From JAEZFI01 sp044508215 (GTDB taxonomy: Bacteria; Actinomycetota; Acidimicrobiia; Acidimicrobiales; Microtrichaceae), in contig JBIQID010000011.1 in NCBI GenBank assembly GCA_044508215.1, positions 1 to 38,677 on the forward strand: 38,677 nucleotides of DNA, in the 5' to 3' direction. The position numbers and the translations under genes are program-made. This document shows positions 16,539 through 24,649 of this stretch, piece after piece (the stretch's first letter is position 1; every line of letters begins with the position of its first letter). The notes beneath the pieces were generated by a model. That model saw nothing but the letters and a program-made list of their open reading frames with translations, made no database searches and was not told the origin of the DNA.

Positions 16539-17573
16539 TCAGTTGCCCTTGCCCGAGGCGTTCTGGATCTTCGTGACGATGCCGTCCGAGCCGTCCTTGC
16601 CGGCGGTGGCGAAGAACTTCTCGTTGATCTCCTTCCAGCCGCCGAAGTCGGCGACGGTGACGAGGCGCTCGGGCGCCGGGAACGGGTCCGAGGGGTCGTT
16701 CGCGCCCTCGACCTCGACCTCCACGCCGTCGACCACAGGGCGGAAGCCCTTCAGCGCGAACGCCTCCTGGCCCTTCGAGGAGAGGACGAACTCGAGCCAC
16801 TGACGGGCCTTGGGGGTGGCGTCCTTCGTCACCGCTCCCGGGTTCTCGATGAGAAGGGTCGTGTCCGGGATGAAGTACTCGAAGTCCTCGCCGTTCTGGC
16901 GGGCGAAGATCGCCTCGTTCTCGTAGGAGATCAGCACGTCGGCGTCGCCGTTGGTGAACGCGGTGGTCGCCTCACGGCCGCTGCCGGCGAGCACCGACAC
17001 GTTCCCGAAGAACTTCGCGAGGTAGGCCTCGCCCTCGGAGTCGGGCTTGGCCCCGGCGTCGGTGGCGTGCGCCCAGGCCGCCATGAGGTTCCAGCGGGCA
17101 GCACCCGAGGAGCCGGGGTTGGGCGTGACGATGCTGACGTCGTCGCGGACGAGGTCGTCCCAGCCCGTGATGCCCTTGGGGTTGCCCTTCCGGACCACCA
17201 GGACCACGACCGACTGGCTGACGATGCCCTTGTTGGGCCCGTCGTCCCAGTCCTCGTCCACGAGCCCGGCGTCGACGAGGCGGGTGACGTCGCCCCCGAC
17301 CGAGAAGTGGACGTAGTCGGCGCGCTTGCCGGCCTCGACGGCCCGGCTCTGGTCGCCGCTGGCGCCGTAGGACACCTCGAAGCGGACGTCCTTGCCCTCC
17401 TCCGTCTCCGCCCACGCCTCGGCGGCAGCGTCGTTCGCGGCCTTCGGGACGGCGAAGCCGACGAGGGCGATCGTGTCCTCGTCAGAGGCACCCGCACCGC
17501 CGCAGCCCGCGAGGCACAACGACGCTGCGAGCGTGACGAGGGCGGCGGTTCGGAGCTTGGGTCGGTTTCTCAT
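16539..17573 (-). CDS. sulfate-binding lipoprotein of the ABC transporter
   Basis: 344 residues. The signal peptide has lipobox LAGC (Cys24), so the protein is anchored outside the membrane. The mature part matches the SubI/CysP/Sbp fold: VSYGASGDQSRAVEAGKRADYVHFS near the start, then TPNPGSSGAARWNLMAAW (anion-binding loop) and FTNGDADVLISYENEA. It captures sulfate or thiosulfate for CysTWA. The promoter immediately upstream has clear -35 and -10 boxes, and the ATG lies only 8 bases after the -10. Confidence 0.93.
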   Translation of the reverse strand: MRNRPKLRTAALVTLAASLCLAGCGGAGASDEDTIALVGFAVPKAANDAAAEAWAETEEGKDVRFEVSYGASGDQSRAVEAGKRADYVHFSVGGDVTRLVDAGLVDEDWDDGPNKGIVSQSVVVLVVRKGNPKGITGWDDLVRDDVSIVTPNPGSSGAARWNLMAAWAHATDAGAKPDSEGEAYLAKFFGNVSVLAGSGREATTAFTNGDADVLISYENEAIFARQNGEDFEYFIPDTTLLIENPGAVTKDATPKARQWLEFVLSSKGQEAFALKGFRPVVDGVEVEVEGANDPSDPFPAPERLVTVADFGGWKEINEKFFATAGKDGSDGIVTKIQNASGKGN

Positions 17574-17581
17574 GGGGGCGC

Positions 17582-17611
17582 ACGGTATCTATACCCGACT
17601 ATTTCGGTCAA
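17582..17611 (-). promoter_or_regulatory. promoter of the sulfate transporter operon with two operator-like inverted repeats
   Basis: On the minus strand: -35 TTGACC (17611-17606), 18-bp spacer, -10 TACCGT (17587-17582), then 8 bases to the ATG at 17573, so the transcript is nearly or fully leaderless. Two inverted repeats lie inside this promoter. CCGA-N5-TCGG (17595-17607) covers the -35 and part of the spacer, and GGTAT-CT-ATACC (17584-17595) covers the -10. They are good candidates for binding of the Rrf2 regulator encoded at 18889. Confidence 0.65.
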
Positions 17612-17698
17612 CTTTATGCAGATTGTCGCTTTCGCGCTACCATCGGCAGCGCACCCCGGGACGGGCTCGGGACGGGACGAACGGCGAGGACGAGCGGC

Positions 17699-18832
17699 AT
17701 GTCGAGCAGCGCATCCACCTCCACCGCAGCAGCGGGACCCACCTTCAGCTGGTTCCTGCCGACCGGTGGCGACGGCCACCACGTGGGCGGGGTGACCTCG
17801 GTCCAGGCACGCAGCGAAGCCGCGACCCGCCGGGCCCCCACGGTGGACTACCTCGCTCAGGTCGCCAACGCCGCCGAGCTGGCCGGGTTCGAGTCGGTGC
17901 TCACCCCGACCGGCCTCGGGTGCGCCGACCCGTTCATCACCACGGCCATGGTGGCGCCGCTCACCAAGCGGCTCCGGTTCCTCGTGGCGTTCCGCCCCGG
18001 CCTCTCCTCCCCCACCCTCCTCGCCCAGCAGGCCGCGACCTTCGCCCGGCTCACCGGCGGGCGCCTGGCGCTGAACGTGGTGACCGGCGGCGATCCCGTC
18101 GAGCAGGCCGCCTACGGAGACCACCTCCCGCACGACGCCCGCTACGAGCGCACCGACGAGTTCCTGACGGTCCTGCGGCGGCTGCTCGCGGGCGAGCGGG
18201 TCGACTTCGCAGGCGCCCACCTCGACATCACGGGAGCGCAGCTCGGCGATCTCCCCACCGAGGTGCCCGCGATCTACTTCGGTGGCGCGTCGCCGGCGGC
18301 CGAGCGCGTCGCCGCCACGCACGTCGACACCTACCTCACCTGGCTCGACGGGCCGGAGGCCGTCGCCGCCCGTCGCGAGCGGGTGGGCAACCTCGCGGCC
18401 GAGCAGGGCCGGACGCTCCGCTTCGGCATCCGGGTGCACGTGATCTCACGCGAGACCGCCGATGAGGCGTGGGACGAGGCGAACCGCCTCCTCGCCGGCA
18501 TGGACGACGCTGCGATCGAAGCGAGCCAGGCCCGCTACGCCCGGATGGACTCCACGGCGCAGGCGAACATGACGGCGCTCCACGGCGGGCGCCGCGACCG
18601 CCTCGTGGTGGGCCAGAACCTCTGGGCCGGCATCGGCCTGGTCCGCGAGGGCGCGGCCACCGCGCTGGTGGGCAGCCACGACGAGGTCGCCGCCCGGCTC
18701 GACGAGCTCCACGCCCTCGGCTTCGACGAGTTCATCCTCTCCGGCTACCCGCACCTCGAGGAGGCGCTGCGGTTCGCCGACGGCGTGCGGCCCCGACTGC
18801 GGTCGTCGCAGGTCCCCGAGCTCGTCGCCTGA
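17699..18832 (+). CDS. ssuD: FMNH2-dependent alkanesulfonate monooxygenase (SsuD-like)
   Basis: 377 residues, the normal length for SsuD. Luciferase-like TIM barrel: FSWFLPTGGDGHHVGG at the N-terminus, ELAGFESVLTPTG, FLVAFRPGLSSPTLLAQQAATF and GGRLALNVVTGGD (the classic SsuD segment), and SGYPHLEEALRFADGV near the end. The family releases sulfite from alkanesulfonates using FMNH2 and O2. No partner flavin reductase or SsuABC transporter is encoded nearby, so substrate uptake may be elsewhere. Divergent from the sulfate transporter and followed by an Rrf2 regulator, so this is a sulfur-scavenging locus. Confidence 0.92.
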   Translation: MSSSASTSTAAAGPTFSWFLPTGGDGHHVGGVTSVQARSEAATRRAPTVDYLAQVANAAELAGFESVLTPTGLGCADPFITTAMVAPLTKRLRFLVAFRPGLSSPTLLAQQAATFARLTGGRLALNVVTGGDPVEQAAYGDHLPHDARYERTDEFLTVLRRLLAGERVDFAGAHLDITGAQLGDLPTEVPAIYFGGASPAAERVAATHVDTYLTWLDGPEAVAARRERVGNLAAEQGRTLRFGIRVHVISRETADEAWDEANRLLAGMDDAAIEASQARYARMDSTAQANMTALHGGRRDRLVVGQNLWAGIGLVREGAATALVGSHDEVAARLDELHALGFDEFILSGYPHLEEALRFADGVRPRLRSSQVPELVA

Positions 18833-18888
18833 GGGGTCCCCACGGTCTCGGTCGCCCTGGGCCGGGGTCGGCGGGCCAGACTCCACGG

Positions 18889-19404
18889 GTGCACATCTCC
18901 TCCAAGGCCGACTACGCGGTCCGGGCGGTCCTCGTCCTGGCAGCCGCATCCGACTCGTCGCCAATGGCCGCCGAGGCGATCGCTGAGGATCAGGACCTGC
19001 CGCTCCGCTTCACCCGCACGATCCTCGTGGAGCTGCGGCACGCCGGGATCGTGAGGAGCCAACGCGGCGCTGACGGCGGCTTCGCCCTCGACCGTGACCC
19101 GTCCGAGATCACGGTGGCCGAGGTGATCCGGGCCGTGGACGGCCCCCTCGCCGAGGTCCGGGGGATGCCGCCGGAGGACATCGACTACCGCGGCGTTGCG
19201 GTGCGCCTGCAGGACGTGTGGGTGGCCACCCGCACCGCGCTGCGAAGCGTGCTCGAGGAGACGACCATCGGCGACATCGCGTCCGGGAACCTGCCGGAGC
19301 ACGTCCTCGACCTGGCGGCGGAGCCCGAGTCGTGGGCCACCCGGGCGACCCGGCCGGGGGTCAGGCAGCCGCCATCTCCCGGGCCACCTCCGCGGCTGCG
19401 GTGA
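18889..19404 (+). CDS. Rrf2 family transcriptional regulator without cysteines
   Basis: 171 residues. N-terminal winged helix typical of Rrf2: HISSKADYAVRAVLVLA, then LPLRFTRTILVELRHAGIVRSQRGADGGFAL and ITVAEVIRAVDGPLAEVRG. The protein contains no cysteine at all, so it cannot bind a cysteine-ligated iron-sulfur cluster like IscR or NsrR and is closer in type to CymR. It follows ssuD by 56 bases on the same strand. Its likely targets are this sulfur locus and the repeat-bearing promoter at 17582-17611 (inference). The last 15 codons overlap the 3' end of hemL on the other strand and are Pro-rich and poorly conserved. Confidence 0.9.
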   Translation: MHISSKADYAVRAVLVLAAASDSSPMAAEAIAEDQDLPLRFTRTILVELRHAGIVRSQRGADGGFALDRDPSEITVAEVIRAVDGPLAEVRGMPPEDIDYRGVAVRLQDVWVATRTALRSVLEETTIGDIASGNLPEHVLDLAAEPESWATRATRPGVRQPPSPGPPPRLR

Positions 19405-20656
19405 CGGTCCGCTCGACGTCCGCCTCGGTGTGGGCCAGCGAGGGGAACAGCACCTCGTAGGGCCCCGGCGCCAGCGCGATGCCACGGTCGAGCATCCCTG
19501 TGAAGAAGCGCGGGTAGAGCCCGAGCCCCACCGACGCAGCGGCGTCGTCTGCGTCCCGGGGGGCGTGGGAGCCGAAGAAGATGCCGACCAGGGTCTCCAC
19601 ACGGGGGATCACCGCCGGGACACCCGCGTCGGCGAAGGCGGCCGTGAGTCCCTCGGCCAGCGAGGTCGCCGTCGCTGCGAGGCGGGCGTACGCCTCGTCG
19701 TCCAGCTGGGAGAGCGCCGCCAGGCCCGCCGCGGTGGCCAGCGGGTTCCCCGACAGGGTGCCCGCCTGGTAGACGCTGCCGAGGGGGGCGAGGTGCGACA
19801 TCACCTCCGCGCTCGCACCGAACGCGCCGACTGGCAGCCCGCCTCCGATGACCTTCCCGAAGCACCAGAGGTCGGGTCGCACGCCGCTCCAGGCGGTGGC
19901 TCCTCCCCTGCCGATCCGGAACCCGGTGATCACCTCGTCGAAGAGGAGCAGCGCACCCACGGCGTCGCACGCGTCGCGCAGGCCCTGGAGGAAGCCGGCC
20001 GACGGCGGGATCAACCCGGTGTTCGCAGCGATCGGCTCGACCACGACCGCGGCGACGTCGCCGTCCAGCTCGGGTACGACGTTGTACGGCGCCACCACCG
20101 TGTCGGCCACCGCACCGGGCGTCACCCCCTCCGAGCCGGTGAGGCCCTGGTCGGCGACACCCGATCCCCCCGCAGCGAGCAGCCCGTCGGAGTGCCCGTG
20201 GTAGTTGCCGGCGAACTTCACGATCTTCCGACGACCGGTCACCCCCCGGGCGAGGCGGATCGCCGACATCGCCGCCTCGGTCCCCGACGAGACGAGGCGC
20301 ACCTGCTCGAGGCCCGGGACGCGCTCGCACAGCGCCTCCGCCAGGAGCACCTCGCCCAGGGTCGGAGCGCCGTACGTGGTGCCGCGACCGGCGGCCTCAC
20401 GGACCGCCTCGACGACGACGGGGTGGGCGTGGCCGAGGATCGACGCGCCGTAGGACTGCACGTAGTCGAGGTACTGGCGCCCCTCGACGTCCCAGACGTG
20501 GGCGCCCTCGCCCCGCTCGACGAAGTACGGGGTGCCGCCCACCGAGCGGAACGCCCGCACCGGCGAGCTCACCCCGCCCGGGATCCGGGCGAGGGCACGC
20601 TCGAAGAGCGACTCGTTGGTGGGTCGGTCCGCGTCGGTGGGTGCCATGTGGGTCAT
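19361..20656 (-). CDS. hemL: glutamate-1-semialdehyde 2,1-aminomutase
   Basis: 431 residues. PLP enzyme making 5-aminolevulinate. RIPGGVSSPVRAF, SSGTEAAMSAIRLARG (phosphate-binding loop), YHGHSDGLL, LLFDEVITGFR, and the PLP lysine K268 in FGKVIGGGLP are all present. Two in-frame ATGs (20656 and 20647) are possible starts. It is the last gene of the haem operon, 55 bases after hemB, and its 3' end overlaps the convergent Rrf2 gene by 44 bases. Confidence 0.96.
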   Translation of the reverse strand: MTHMAPTDADRPTNESLFERALARIPGGVSSPVRAFRSVGGTPYFVERGEGAHVWDVEGRQYLDYVQSYGASILGHAHPVVVEAVREAAGRGTTYGAPTLGEVLLAEALCERVPGLEQVRLVSSGTEAAMSAIRLARGVTGRRKIVKFAGNYHGHSDGLLAAGGSGVADQGLTGSEGVTPGAVADTVVAPYNVVPELDGDVAAVVVEPIAANTGLIPPSAGFLQGLRDACDAVGALLLFDEVITGFRIGRGGATAWSGVRPDLWCFGKVIGGGLPVGAFGASAEVMSHLAPLGSVYQAGTLSGNPLATAAGLAALSQLDDEAYARLAATATSLAEGLTAAFADAGVPAVIPRVETLVGIFFGSHAPRDADDAAASVGLGLYPRFFTGMLDRGIALAPGPYEVLFPSLAHTEADVERTVTAAAEVAREMAAA

Positions 20657-20711
20657 CCGACCACGAAGCGGCCGACGAGGGCCACTCGGCTGCGCCTCCG
20701 GTGCGCTCGGC

Positions 20712-21722
20712 TCAGTCGAGCCACTCGGCGGCGGCGCCGGCGAAGTAGGTGAGGATCATGTCGGCGCCAGCACGCTTGAGGGCGATGAGCTGTTCGAGCG
20801 CCACGCGATCGCCGTCGATCCAGCCGTTCGCCGCGGCCGCGTGGATCATGGCGTACTCGCCCGACACGTGGTACGCCCCGAGCGGCACGTCCACCGCGCT
20901 CCGCACCGAGGCGAGCACGTCGAGGTAGGTGATCGCCGGCTTCACCATGACCATGTCGGCGCCCTCGGCCAGGTCGAGGGCCACCTCCACGAGGGACTCC
21001 CGGGCGTTGCGCGGGTCCTGCTGGTAGGTGGATCGGTCACCCCCGTCCGCGATCTCGACGTCGACGGCGTCACGGAACGGGCCGTAGAGGCCCGACGCGT
21101 ACTTGGCCGCGTAGGCCAGGATCGCGACGTCGACGGCGCCCTCGCCGTCGAGCGCGGCGCGGATCGCGGCGACCTGCCCGTCCATCATCCCGGAGGGGGC
21201 CACCACGTGGGCGCCGGCGCGGGCCTGGGCGATCGCGACCTCGCCGTAGCGCTCGAGGGTGGCGTCGTTGTCGACCCTCCCATCGGCGGTGACGATCCCG
21301 CAGTGTCCGTGGTCCGTGTACTCGTCGAGGCACAGGTCGGCCATGAGCACCACGTCGTCGCCATGCGCGGCGCGCAGCTCGGCGAGCGCCACCTGCACGA
21401 TGCCGTCGGGATCGGAAGCTCCCGACCCGACGGGATCCTTCGCCTCGGGGACACCGAAGAGGATCACGGCCGGGACCCCGAGGTCGACCAGCCGCGCCAC
21501 CTCCTTGCGGAGCGAGTCGAGGGTGTGCTGCGCCACGCCGGGCAGGGACGAGATCGGCTGCGGCTCGTCGATCCCCTCGCGGACGAAGAGCGGCGCCACG
21601 AGGTCGTCGACCGACAGGCGGGCCTCGGCGACCAGGCGGCGGAGCGCCGGCGTGGTGCGGAGCCGTCGGGGGCGGCGGAACGGCCGGGGTGAGCCGGAGG
21701 CAGACGGATCGGTCGACGTCAC
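20712..21722 (-). CDS. hemB: porphobilinogen synthase (delta-aminolevulinic acid dehydratase)
   Basis: 336 residues. Condenses two 5-aminolevulinates. Schiff-base lysines are K207 (YAAKYASGLYGPF) and K261 (MVKPAITYLD). The metal-site segment reads LCLDEYTDHGHCG: two of the three zinc cysteines are present (C131, C141) and the middle one is Asp133. The GTG at 21722 is chosen from the start of homology. The frame remains open far upstream, through the PH-like gene, but only as shadow. A TAGGAT box (21736-21731) sits 8 bases before the GTG, so an internal promoter is possible. Confidence 0.95.
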   Translation of the reverse strand: MTSTDPSASGSPRPFRRPRRLRTTPALRRLVAEARLSVDDLVAPLFVREGIDEPQPISSLPGVAQHTLDSLRKEVARLVDLGVPAVILFGVPEAKDPVGSGASDPDGIVQVALAELRAAHGDDVVLMADLCLDEYTDHGHCGIVTADGRVDNDATLERYGEVAIAQARAGAHVVAPSGMMDGQVAAIRAALDGEGAVDVAILAYAAKYASGLYGPFRDAVDVEIADGGDRSTYQQDPRNARESLVEVALDLAEGADMVMVKPAITYLDVLASVRSAVDVPLGAYHVSGEYAMIHAAAANGWIDGDRVALEQLIALKRAGADMILTYFAGAAAEWLD

Positions 21723-21757
21723 GACGCGTGATCCTAGGTACCTCTCCGCCCGGAGGG

Positions 21758-22267
21758 TCAGGCGGAGGGCGGGAGGCCGAGGTGGGCGCGCACCTCGTCG
21801 ACCGTGAGGAGGAACGCGTCGGGGCCGGCTGACCGGCGCCGCAGCGACGGCTCGAGCGCGACGCCGTACGCCACCACCTGTTCCCCGCCGTGGAGCTGGA
21901 TGGCGAGGTACGACGGCGACCTCGCCGCCCGCCAGTCGGGTGGAACCTCGCCACGGTCGCGCCGGGAGGCGAGGGTGGTGACGCCGGTGCCGGCGACGTC
22001 CTCGGCCCGGAGCCGGAGGCGTCGAGGTCCGTTCCTCACCTCGATCCCGCCGGCGACGGCCCGGACGTGCGACATGCCGTACGCCGCGGTGAACGCGGCG
22101 AGCAGCAGGATGATCACGCCGAAGAAGAGATCGATCCCGTCGAGCTGCCGGCCACGCAGTCGGAGCACGTAGATCCCCGCGAGCACCAGCACCAGCGCTC
22201 CACGGACCAGGGCGTTCGTCCGGTGGTCCCTCGACTCGATCCGCACCGGCACCCGGTCCGGGCCCAC
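21758..22267 (-). CDS. small membrane protein with a PH-like domain, in the haem operon
   Basis: 169 residues. Two N-terminal helices (about 22-37 and 45-63) are followed by a strand-rich domain ending in FLLTVDEVRAHLGLPPSA. The layout resembles actinobacterial DUF3093/PH-type membrane proteins, and I cannot name the family with certainty. The GTG starts 3 bases after the cobA-hemD stop, and hemB follows 35 bases later, so it is part of the operon. No link to haem synthesis can be read from the sequence. Confidence 0.75.
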   Translation of the reverse strand: MGPDRVPVRIESRDHRTNALVRGALVLVLAGIYVLRLRGRQLDGIDLFFGVIILLLAAFTAAYGMSHVRAVAGGIEVRNGPRRLRLRAEDVAGTGVTTLASRRDRGEVPPDWRAARSPSYLAIQLHGGEQVVAYGVALEPSLRRRSAGPDAFLLTVDEVRAHLGLPPSA

Positions 22268-22270
22268 GGC

Positions 22271-23752
22271 TCAGCTCCCCGGGGAGGAGGACGTCCGCCA
22301 GGCGACCAGCGCGTCGACCATCCCCTGGAGCGAGTGGTCCGACGCCTCGGCCGTGACCTCGATCCCGTGCTCCCGCGCGGTCGCTGCGGTGATCGGACCG
22401 ATCGCCACCACGCACGGAGGGACGGCGTCCTGACCGGCGAGCTCGAGGAACCGTCGGACCGTCGAGCTGGCCGTGAACAGCACCGCGTCGGCCCCAGCGA
22501 CCGCGTCTCGGGTGGCGGCGTCGGGCGCCGTGGTGACGTTGCGGTAGGCGTCCACCACGTCGACGGCCCAACCCTTGTCCCTCAGGCCATCGGGGATCAC
22601 GTCTCGGGCGACGGCGGCTCGGGGCAGCAGCACCCTTCCGTCCCCCGCGCGTGCCCCGGGGAACGCATCGACCAACGACTCGGCGACGTAGCTGGGCGGC
22701 ACGAGGTCGGGGTGGAGGAAGTGCTCCTCGAGCACCGCTGAGGTGCCCGGACCGATCGACGCCAGCCGGACGCCCGCAAGGCTCCGCCCGTCGCCCTGCT
22801 CGTCGACGGTCCGGAGGAAGCGCCGGGCCGCGTTCGCCGAGGTGAGGACCACCCAGTCGTAACGGCCGAGGTCGGCGACCGCAGCCCGGAGCCCGACGCC
22901 ACCGTCGTCGGGGTCCTCGATGCTGAGCGTCGCCATCTCCACGACGTGTGCGCCCTGCGCCTCGAGCAGCGTCGTGAGGTCGCTCGCCTGCTCGCGGGCC
23001 CGCGGGTTCACCACCGTCATCCCGAAGAGCGGCCGCCCCTCGAACCACGCCAGGGGATCGCCTGCCACGTCGCCCACGACGATGGTGGCCGGCGGCTCGA
23101 GCGCCTTCGACGCGATCGTGGCGAGGGTGGCCCGGACGGTGTGCTGGCGCGGCGTGGTCCCCCACCGGATGGCTGCGACCGGCGTGTCGGGCGGCAGCCC
23201 GCCGGCCATCAGCTGCGCGGAGATCTTCTCGATGTGGGCCACGCCCATGAGCACGACGATCGTGCCGCCGACCCGGGCGATCGCCCGCCAGTCGACCGCC
23301 TGCTCGGCCTTCGTCGGGTCCTCGTGGCCCGTGACCACCGTGAAGGAGGTGGAGGAGAACCGGCGTGTCACGGGGATGCCCGCGTAGGCGGGGACTGCGA
23401 TCGCCGAGGTGATGCCGGGCACGACCTCGTAGGGGACGCCGGCCGCCTCGAGCGCCGCGGCCTCCTCCCCACCCCGGGCGAACACGAACGGGTCGCCGCC
23501 CTTGAGCCGGACCACGTCGCGACCCGACCGCCCGTGCTCGACCAGCAGCTCGTTGATGTCGGACTGGGCGGTGCTCGCCCCCGGTCGCTTGCCCACGTCG
23601 ATGCGGAGGGCGTCCTCGGGGGCGAGGTCGAGGAGCGACCTGGCCGACAGCCGGTCGTAGACCACCACATCCGCGCGGCTGAGCAGCTCCGCACCCCGGA
23701 CGGTGATGAGCCCCGGGTCGCCGGGCCCTGCCCCGACCAGGTAGACGGTCAC
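22271..23752 (-). CDS. uroporphyrinogen-III C-methyltransferase / uroporphyrinogen-III synthase fusion
   Basis: 493 residues, two enzymes in one chain. Residues 1 to about 245 are a SUMT (CobA) domain: VYLVGAGPGDPGLITVRG, VVRLKGGDPFVFARGGEE, VPGITSAIAVPAYAGIPVT and VVLMGVAHI. The rest is a HemD domain, recognised by VVLTSANAARRFL, LFTASSTVRRFLELAG and VVAIGPITAATAREHG. HemD closes hydroxymethylbilane to uroporphyrinogen III, and SUMT methylates it to precorrin-2 for sirohaem or cobalamin. The fusion is common in actinobacteria. It follows hemC by 9 bases. Confidence 0.94.
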   Translation of the reverse strand: MTVYLVGAGPGDPGLITVRGAELLSRADVVVYDRLSARSLLDLAPEDALRIDVGKRPGASTAQSDINELLVEHGRSGRDVVRLKGGDPFVFARGGEEAAALEAAGVPYEVVPGITSAIAVPAYAGIPVTRRFSSTSFTVVTGHEDPTKAEQAVDWRAIARVGGTIVVLMGVAHIEKISAQLMAGGLPPDTPVAAIRWGTTPRQHTVRATLATIASKALEPPATIVVGDVAGDPLAWFEGRPLFGMTVVNPRAREQASDLTTLLEAQGAHVVEMATLSIEDPDDGGVGLRAAVADLGRYDWVVLTSANAARRFLRTVDEQGDGRSLAGVRLASIGPGTSAVLEEHFLHPDLVPPSYVAESLVDAFPGARAGDGRVLLPRAAVARDVIPDGLRDKGWAVDVVDAYRNVTTAPDAATRDAVAGADAVLFTASSTVRRFLELAGQDAVPPCVVAIGPITAATAREHGIEVTAEASDHSLQGMVDALVAWRTSSSPGS

Positions 23753-23761
23753 CTCGCCACC

Positions 23762-24649
23762 CTAGGCAGGGGCGTCGCCGTCACCGGCCGCCATGGCGCG
23801 GAGGCGGCGCGCCGCCTCTCGCCCGAGCACCGGGCCGTCGTCCCCGGTGAGGTCCACCCGGCGCACGACGTCGTCCTCGGCGAGGAGGGCACGCACCCGC
23901 AGGCCGTCCTCGACCAGGACCGCGTGGGCGCCGGCGGGCAGGTCGCAGTCGCCGCCCAGCTCGAGGAGGAAGGAGCGCTCGGCCTCGAGCGTCGCCCGGG
24001 ACGGGGCGTGGTCCAGCGGAGCGAGCAGCTCACGGGTGCGCCCGTCGTCGGTCCTGCACTCGATCGCCAGGGCGCCCTGGCCGACCTGGGGGATCATGCG
24101 GTCGACGTCGAGCACCTCGGCGACACGGTCCTCGTAGCCGAGGCGTCGCAGGGCAGCGGCGGCGGCGACCACGGCGTGGTGCTCCGCCGTCTTGGCGAGC
24201 CGGGTGTCGATGTTGCCCCGCAGCCCCACGATCCGGAGGTCGGGGCGAAGCTCGGTCAGCTGCACCGCTCGACGCCGGGAACCGGTCGCCACCTCGCCGC
24301 CCTCGGGGATCTGGTCGAGCGGGAGGCCGACGAGCACGTCGCGGGGGTCCTCGCGCTCGGGCACCGCGGCGATGACCAGCTCGTCGGGCCCTGACGCCGG
24401 GACGTCCTTCGCCGAGTGGACGGCCACGTCGGCCCGGCCGTCGAGCACGGCGGCCTGGATCTCCTTCACGAACACGCCCTTGCCCCCGATGACCTCGAGC
24501 GGCACGTCGCGGCGCCGGTCGCCCTCGGTGGACACGATGACCAGCTCGCAGCGGGTGTCGGGCGAAGCGGCCCGGATGGCCTCGGCCACCCACTCCGCCT
24601 GCCACCGGGCCAGCGCGCTGCCACGCGTCGCCAGCCTGAGCGGCTTCAC
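23762..24649 (-). CDS. hemC: hydroxymethylbilane synthase (porphobilinogen deaminase)
   Basis: 295 residues. Polymerises four porphobilinogens. LATRGSALARWQAE at the N-terminus, VHSAKDVP with catalytic Asp82, GLRGNIDTRL, and the dipyrromethane-bearing Cys235 in GGDCDLPAGAHA. The GTG at 24649 overlaps the hemA stop by four bases. Confidence 0.96.
   Translation of the reverse strand: MKPLRLATRGSALARWQAEWVAEAIRAASPDTRCELVIVSTEGDRRRDVPLEVIGGKGVFVKEIQAAVLDGRADVAVHSAKDVPASGPDELVIAAVPEREDPRDVLVGLPLDQIPEGGEVATGSRRRAVQLTELRPDLRIVGLRGNIDTRLAKTAEHHAVVAAAAALRRLGYEDRVAEVLDVDRMIPQVGQGALAIECRTDDGRTRELLAPLDHAPSRATLEAERSFLLELGGDCDLPAGAHAVLVEDGLRVRALLAEDDVVRRVDLTGDDGPVLGREAARRLRAMAAGDGDAPA

Noticed and set aside
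19280..19330. LPEHVLDLA in the Rrf2 protein as a further copy of the PEHLL motif
   Set aside because: It is at the C-terminal side, lacks the following Arg-Ser-Lys pattern, and is probably chance similarity.
20712..23165. 817-residue minus-strand open frame containing hemB
   Set aside because: Only the last 336 residues are HemB. The rest is an out-of-frame reading of cobA-hemD and the PH-like gene, so HemB is not fused to anything.
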